Shown here piece by piece: positions 58,800-64,000 of a DNA stretch of 64,000 nt; position 1 is the stretch's first letter, and every line of letters starts with the position of its first letter. The translations under genes were made by a program, and so were the position numbers. Origin of the DNA: Adiantum capillus-veneris (taxonomy: Eukaryota; Streptophyta; Polypodiopsida; Polypodiales; Pteridaceae). Location: contig CM043952.1 in the NCBI GenBank assembly GCA_014529385.2, positions 63,972,870-64,036,869 on the forward strand, in the 5' to 3' direction. The notes beneath the pieces are model-generated. The model did no database searches. It was not told where the DNA came from and saw only the letters and a list, made by a program, of their open reading frames with translations.

Positions 58800-59170
58800 T
58801 TCTTTTGCCTTGGCAGCTGGTGCCTGAGCCTCTCTCAAAGGAAGTTTTGAGGCTTTGTGGAACTCTCAATGGTCGCTCCATCAATGTTTTGGTGGACAAC
58901 GATTGCTCTAATAAATTCGTCAACACTTGAATAGTTCGACCACTTGGCTTGCTAACTCAAAAGACATCTTAGTTGTATGATGTGGAGTTAGCAAATGGAT
59001 CAATTCGAACCTGACAGTTCGACAATTGCAGTTCGGTATTCAAATTTATGCAGATCTGCTGAATCTTGAGGTCACGCCTTTATCTTACTATACACGATTC
59101 TTGGTCAGCATTGGTTGTTCCGGAATGATCTAGCTGTTAGCTTTCGAGGATATATCAATATGAACGTAAA
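58800..59170 (+). pseudogene. Gypsy retropepsin relic
   Basis: LNGRSINVLVDNDCSNKFVN occupies the protease active-site position (V-D-[SN]-[GD]). After frame changes, YTILGQHWLFRNDLAVSFRG gives the ILGxxWL motif typical of gypsy protease. Stops and shifts show long decay. No gag or RT is attached. Confidence 0.65.
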
Positions 59171-59971
59171 CTGATTTTACACGGGCTTTATCATGCGGAC
59201 CGAGTGATTCAAGCCTCACTTGTACAAGTCAAACAACATGATGCAGATTATTATTGATGAATTTTTGAATTCATTAACTTATCCTAAATCAATTGATGAA
59301 GACAAAGATGATTTCGAGTAGGAAGGTTTTTCAAGTGATACTTTGTTACCAAATAAAGATAAAGATGTGGTTGCAGATTCTGAGTCAAAAATTGATTATG
59401 CTTTCTTTGATTCTTTGATGGACGATGATATACCAATTGCAAGTCATGAAGTGACAGCTTCTGAAGAATTTTGGGATTCCTTAATGGATGATGATTGCAA
59501 TCTGAGTCAAAATTCCTCTCTAATGATTAATACAATTGAAGTTACCCCCTTAAAAAAATACCTTAAGAAGATTTTTTCTTTGCCGAATGTTTTATAGTTA
59601 TTGGAAGATTTTCAACTAGAAGGCTTACATCACATGAAGGATTTTGAAGATCACTCTCTTGTTGCAATCAACTTGATTAAGCCACATTCTTTTAAAAAGT
59701 TTTTGAATGATGCAATGACATGGGGATTTAGCAGTTCTTTAACGGAGGTCTCAGCTTAAATGGGAGGGAATGTCAAGATTGTGAGGCATACTTCATCCAT
59801 ATGTTAACTTCGTGCACTTGATCGTGTTGCACACAAAGATGGACCAGATTGAAGATCCCTGTCATCGAAAGGGTGCGTCTCTTGGTCCAATTGCTACACC
59901 TCTTTATCGAACTGCTGTGGATGGTCACTTCTCTACAACGACTGGTCACAATTATTGGTCAAAGGATTTAC
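59171..59971 (+). pseudogene. Decayed gypsy linker sequence
   Basis: A frame at 59343-59597 has two copies of a D-S-L-M-D-D-D phrase (FFDSLMDDDIP, FWDSLMDDDCN). It probably belongs to the protease-RT linker of the same gypsy element, although no homologous motif confirms this. The rest has no clear content. Confidence 0.35.
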
Positions 59972-62900
59972 TTTTTTTTTTTTCCGAGAAAAAGATCCTT
60001 CTATTAGTTAATGAAAACTGCCCATAGGGCTACATCCACCTCTGCAGGAGAAGGCTACAACAAGCATGGTGGGGAGACTCTCCCAATGAAAAAACAGCAT
60101 ATATACAATGGGGCTAAATCAAGAGATGGGAGGAGGGAAGAGCCACACAGGTGGACAATAGTGCCATCTGAGCACCCCCTGGACCATGGTGTAGAAAGGC
60201 CCAGGGCGCCAGAGTCGAAGGAAAGCCTCGCGGCGCTCCCGCATGCGGTCGGAGCTGCCCTGTAGTCCCTCAAGCTGTCCTCTGAGAGTATGGATCAGCT
60301 CTAGCCAAAAGTCACGAACAGTCTCTGCTGGTGGCACAGGGCGAGCCTCAAAGATGCGAAACAACGGGCCCGCCAGATGAACCAGAGAGCTAGGCCGCTG
60401 ATGAGCTCCCAACACTCCTCTCTCTCACTGCACCACTCCTGTGGAGTAAGATCTGTAGCAGGCTGGAGTGTAGGTCGCCCCCCCTGTATCACTATCATCT
60501 TGCTGGTGGAAGATAGCTCAAACTGAAGTGCCGGGCCCGTGAGGGTGGACCAAGCCGCTGCCCCCCAAGTGTACCGTCGAGCCGTGGAGAGGGCAGGCAT
60601 CAGCCGAAGAACTCGTAGCCACACCTGCTGGGCCGAGGGACAGTCCCAAAGATAGTGACGCTGACTCTCCACCAACTGGCCACAGGCTGTACATGCGGCC
60701 GAGAGACCACTATGCACAAGCCAGCTCCCTACTACTGTGGCTCCGTGTGCAACCAACCACTGGAACAAAGTGACGCACCTCGGCTGTCTGAAGTCCCACA
60801 GCCTCTGCCAAAAAGCTGCCAAGAACTCGATTGTGAGGCCCTCCTCCTGCCAATGACGTGCTGCAGCGGGGCGGGCCTCTCTCTGTACTGCAAGTATATG
60901 ACGTCCAAGCCGAACAGTGTACTGAAAGAAAGGGACTCCTGGGCGGTCTGCAGAAGAGAAGGGGTCCCTCCATAGCCACTCACCAGGATCCCACTGTACT
61001 CGTGCCAATGGACAACACTCCCAAGCCCATAGCCTCCAGTGTCATGTCTCAAGAGCTGCTGGGTCAGGGTCTATGACGCAAGTCCTCCCACAGATGCCCA
61101 CAACTCGGATCCTCTGGAAACAATACTCTGCTACCTGCAGGGCCTCTACTGCAACTCGCTGTAATCGTCCCCCACCCTGAGGCTCGAAGAACAAGGCTGG
61201 GACAGTCTCTGAGCAAGCCCTGACTGAAATGAGAACCTCCAGTCGTGTGAAGGCTCCCATCCACCGGGGTGCTACTGGCTCGAGAGGCGTGAGCCACTCA
61301 GTTGGAACTGACTCTGAGATGTCCTGACACATGCTTTGAACCCCTCTCATGCCCTGTAGCTGGACAGCCTGCACCTCCTCTGACAAACCTGTGAACTCTA
61401 GCCAGTCACCTAGAGAGCGCGCTGGACCTGCTGTCATGGGACCCCAAGAAACATGACGCCTACTCCCAACCAAGTGGCCTCTCTGAGTGCTAACCATGGG
61501 GTTCCAGACGAGGGGCTGCCGTAGGCGCTCCTCCGTGCACGTCGGCTGTCTCTGCTCTAGGCCACGCCGTAAGAGCTCTCAAGAACGAAGCAAACTCACA
61601 GCGAATCGGTCCTCCAGTCTCTTGCTCAAACCAACTCGGCGCAACTCTGTAAAGATCCATCTGGTCGAAGGTTGCCAAGGGCCTCCTGATTGAGGCTCCC
61701 TGGCACGAAGCCTCTGCAGCAAGAACTCCTTCCAGGGCTCCCCGCCTGGAAGAAGTCCTCTGACGACGAACTTCCCAAGAAGGGCTCTGCTCTGCTGTGC
61801 TGGATCAATGATCCCAAGCCTTCCCTGAGAACAAGGACGTGTGATGACCGACCAAGCCACCTTGGCTCGGGCAATCTGAGTGTCGCGACCTGACCAAAGG
61901 AAGTTCTTGATCAGCCTCTCTACGTGGCTGATACAAGAACTCGAGAAGATCCAGCAAGAAGTAATGTACCACATAGTCGCCAACAACACCTGGTTGGCAA
62001 CTACTACTCTACCAGCCAGCGAAAGTCGTGCTGAGCTCCAATGTAACAACTTTCTCCTGATGGACAAGAGAAGAGGAGCAATCTGCTGCTCGGGGGACAA
62101 ATCCAAACCAACCTAACAACCCAAGTACCGAACTGCAGTCCCTGGAGAAATCCACCTGAAACCCTCTCCTGGCATCCAATCTGGCACAGGAGCACTGCCA
62201 ACCAAGAAAGCCACTGTCTTTCTCCAGTTGATCAGTGCGCCCGATGCACAGCAGAAGGTCTCCAAAGCCTGCCCACATCTGTGTAAATTGGCCTCCTGGC
62301 CCTCTAAGTACAAGGCTGAGTCGTCGGCAAACTCAGCGTCCAGAAGCTCATCTCCCCGTATAGGGAGTGCTAAGCCCCTCAAACCAACCTGCTGTGATAC
62401 CAAAAATCTGCTCATCGCCTCCGCATAGAACAAAAAGAGAAAGGGGGCAAGAGGACAACCCTGTCTGACCGATCGTGTGAGCATGAAGCGCTCACCTCTA
62501 CCTCCTGCCAAAAGCACCTGACTGTGAGCCTGTCTGTACAAAGCTGACACCCCTCTGATCCAAGCATCTAAGAAGCCCATCCTGCGAAGCGTGCTCTCTA
62601 GAAAGTCCCAATCAACTCTGTCGTATGCCTTCTCAAAATCGAGAAGAAGAATCACAAGGTCCTCCCCACGGAGACATGCCAGGGCAGAAGCCTCCCAGAA
62701 AGTGAAGATGTTGTCAAGGATACTGCGTTCCTTGACAAAACCTGTCTGAGTCCCATGTATAAGGCTCTCCAAAAGTGGCTGAATCCTCAAACTCAGAGCC
62801 TTGGCAAGAATTTTGTAGGCTGAGTTGAGGATGGTGATGGGGCGCCACTGTCGAATCTCATCCAAGGAGCCACCCTCCTTTGGGATGAGGTAAATCAGCC

Positions 62901-64000
62901 TTCAGGCCCTCACTCATGCTATCCGGCATCACTCCTGTGTGTAGAATGTACTGACAGGCACTACACAGATCTGGGCCAAGCAGGTCCCAGTACTCCAAGA
63001 AAAAGCTGGGAGTCAGCCCATCCTCACCTGGACAGCTACCACGCGGGAGGGCCCTAAGAGCCGTGTGCAGCTCCTCAAGCTGAAGAGGTATCTCTAGCCT
63101 CTGGTGCATCTCCTCAGTCACAAGACAAGGCATCTGCGCCCAAACCTGCTCCCTGCATGCATCCTGTCTCTCTGACTGGGGCTCAACCGACAATAGCTCA
63201 CGGTAAAAGTCAGTAGCAACTGCACGCATATCCTCAGGCTCACAAACAACTGACCCATCGGGTCTCCTCAGCTGATTGACCTTGGCATGCGAGTGCCGAG
63301 GTCCCACTGCCTCAAAAAAGGCACCTGTCACTCTGTCACCCACCTGAGTCCACTGAGATGCCTGTTGGTGAAAGGCAAACTCATGGCGCCTCTCCTCTGT
63401 GCAAGCAAGCTCCTGTCGAGCCTGCTGTAACTGCTCCTCCAACCAGGGACTGTGTGGATGTTGCTCCTGCATCCTCTGTAGTGAAGCAATGCCTCGTCTG
63501 AGACGCTGCTGCTCCTCTCTCGCTGCAGCCCGTCGAGCCAGAGACTCCTGGAGAAAAAAGTGGCTAAGCTGAGCTAGGTCTAAGGCCACTCTGTCTGCAG
63601 GAAGAGCTTGGCTGTCCATGCCCTCTGTCCAGAGAGCCTCTACCCTCTCTCTGAGTGCTGAGTCCAAACAAGACCCGCTCTGGGATGCGAAGCATCGTGC
63701 TCCCACTCCGCTGCCTGTCTGCCACTGTGAGGATCACTGGTGCATGGTCCGAGAAGGATGTCCCTGCCAGGATGCCCACTGATCCCCCCAAGTCACTGAA
63801 GTGGTCACTAGTGTAGAAGCGATCTATCCGCGATAGATTCACTCCTCCCACTCTGCGGTCCGATCTAGAGAAGGCAAGACTCTCTGGAGGCCTCACAAAG
63901 CCAGAATGCTGCCATGTATCCGAGACCCTCAGTCATACACAACCTCTCCCAAGCTGCTAACTCGACTCCATGCACAGTAGCATGGCTGCCTCCGATCCTG
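59972..64000 (-). mobile_element. L1-type LINE, 3' part (continues past the window)
   Basis: A T12 run at 59972-59983 is the poly(A) tail of a minus-strand LINE. From it rightward come the C-terminal region, reverse transcriptase and endonuclease of ORF2 in L1 order. The sequence is visibly more GC-rich than its surroundings. ORF1 and the 5' end lie outside the window, so the target duplication cannot be checked. Confidence 0.85.
60119..63990 (-). pseudogene. LINE ORF2 (endonuclease, reverse transcriptase, zf-RVT)
   Basis: The endonuclease end shows SRIDRFYTSDHF and FSDHAPVILTV (SDHxP, near 63760), with a frameshift near 63925. A long spacer with a basic helix follows. RT blocks are IPKEGGSLDEIRQWRPI, ILLLDFEKAYDRVDW, RQGCPLAPFLF and AEFADDSALYL (FADD at about 62330). 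A frameshift near 62895 separates it from the preceding block GEDGLTPSFFLEYWD. SLAGRVVVANQVLL and WSGRDTQIARAKVAW (61579-62106) are the thumb region. A zf-RVT motif, CTACGQL...HYLWDC, is near 60680. At least two further frame changes lie between 61000 and 61600, so the copy is inactive. Confidence 0.85.

Overview
This window looks like nuclear DNA from a land plant with a large, repeat-rich genome. The evidence is plant-type LTR retrotransposons of the Ty3/gypsy and Ty1/copia classes, an L1-type LINE, a hAT transposon with plant-style introns, and the first exon of a plant SIK1-type (Hippo/MST-like, MAP4K-related) protein kinase. Intron 1 of that kinase runs to the end of the window, at least 16.8 kb. 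That points to a lineage with very long introns, such as a fern, lycophyte or gymnosperm. A fern is my best guess, but the sequence alone does not prove it.

Layout. 1-6.4 kb: 5' part of a gypsy element on the minus strand (copy A) with gag, a long leader of tandem units, a tRNA-Asp-type primer site and a 435-bp LTR. 6.4-12.5 kb: old minus-strand retroelement debris between two 560-bp direct repeats. 12.8-14.3 kb: Ty1/copia remnant on the plus strand. 16.4-18.8 kb: LTR-like DNA, a minisatellite and a chromovirus integrase remnant. 19-23 kb: mostly unassigned AT-rich DNA. 23.2-31.6 kb: a broken transposase-like gene (minus), a 4.7-kb tandem array of about 28 monomers, and a broken gene (plus) with a ParB-like DGQH motif. 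The array fills nearly all the space between the start codons of the two genes. 31.7-42.0 kb: gypsy copy B (plus), related to copy A, with LTR, primer site, leader, gag, protease, RT, RNase H and integrase, all carrying stops or frameshifts. 42-46.3 kb: low-complexity DNA, one arm of a 1-kb inverted repeat, a hairpin and tRNA-derived fragments. 46.3-47.2 kb: SIK1 exon 1, the only coding sequence that looks intact. From 47.2 kb everything lies in its intron 1: the second inverted-repeat arm, a nest of gypsy LTRs including two head-to-head copies, a hAT element, a gypsy protease relic, and a GC-rich LINE that leaves the window.

How the parts relate. Copies A and B are diverged members of one gypsy family. 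They share an extra N-terminal domain before gag and, in both leaders and LTRs, a recurring palindrome with an ATCGCGAT-like core. The 49-55 kb elements form a second gypsy family (tRNA-Met primer site) whose gag and protease regions carry His/Asp-rich tracts. The two signals I rate highest are the palindrome-bearing leader units and the transposase / tandem array / ParB-like arrangement. All alignments were made by eye, so identities and some boundaries are approximate.
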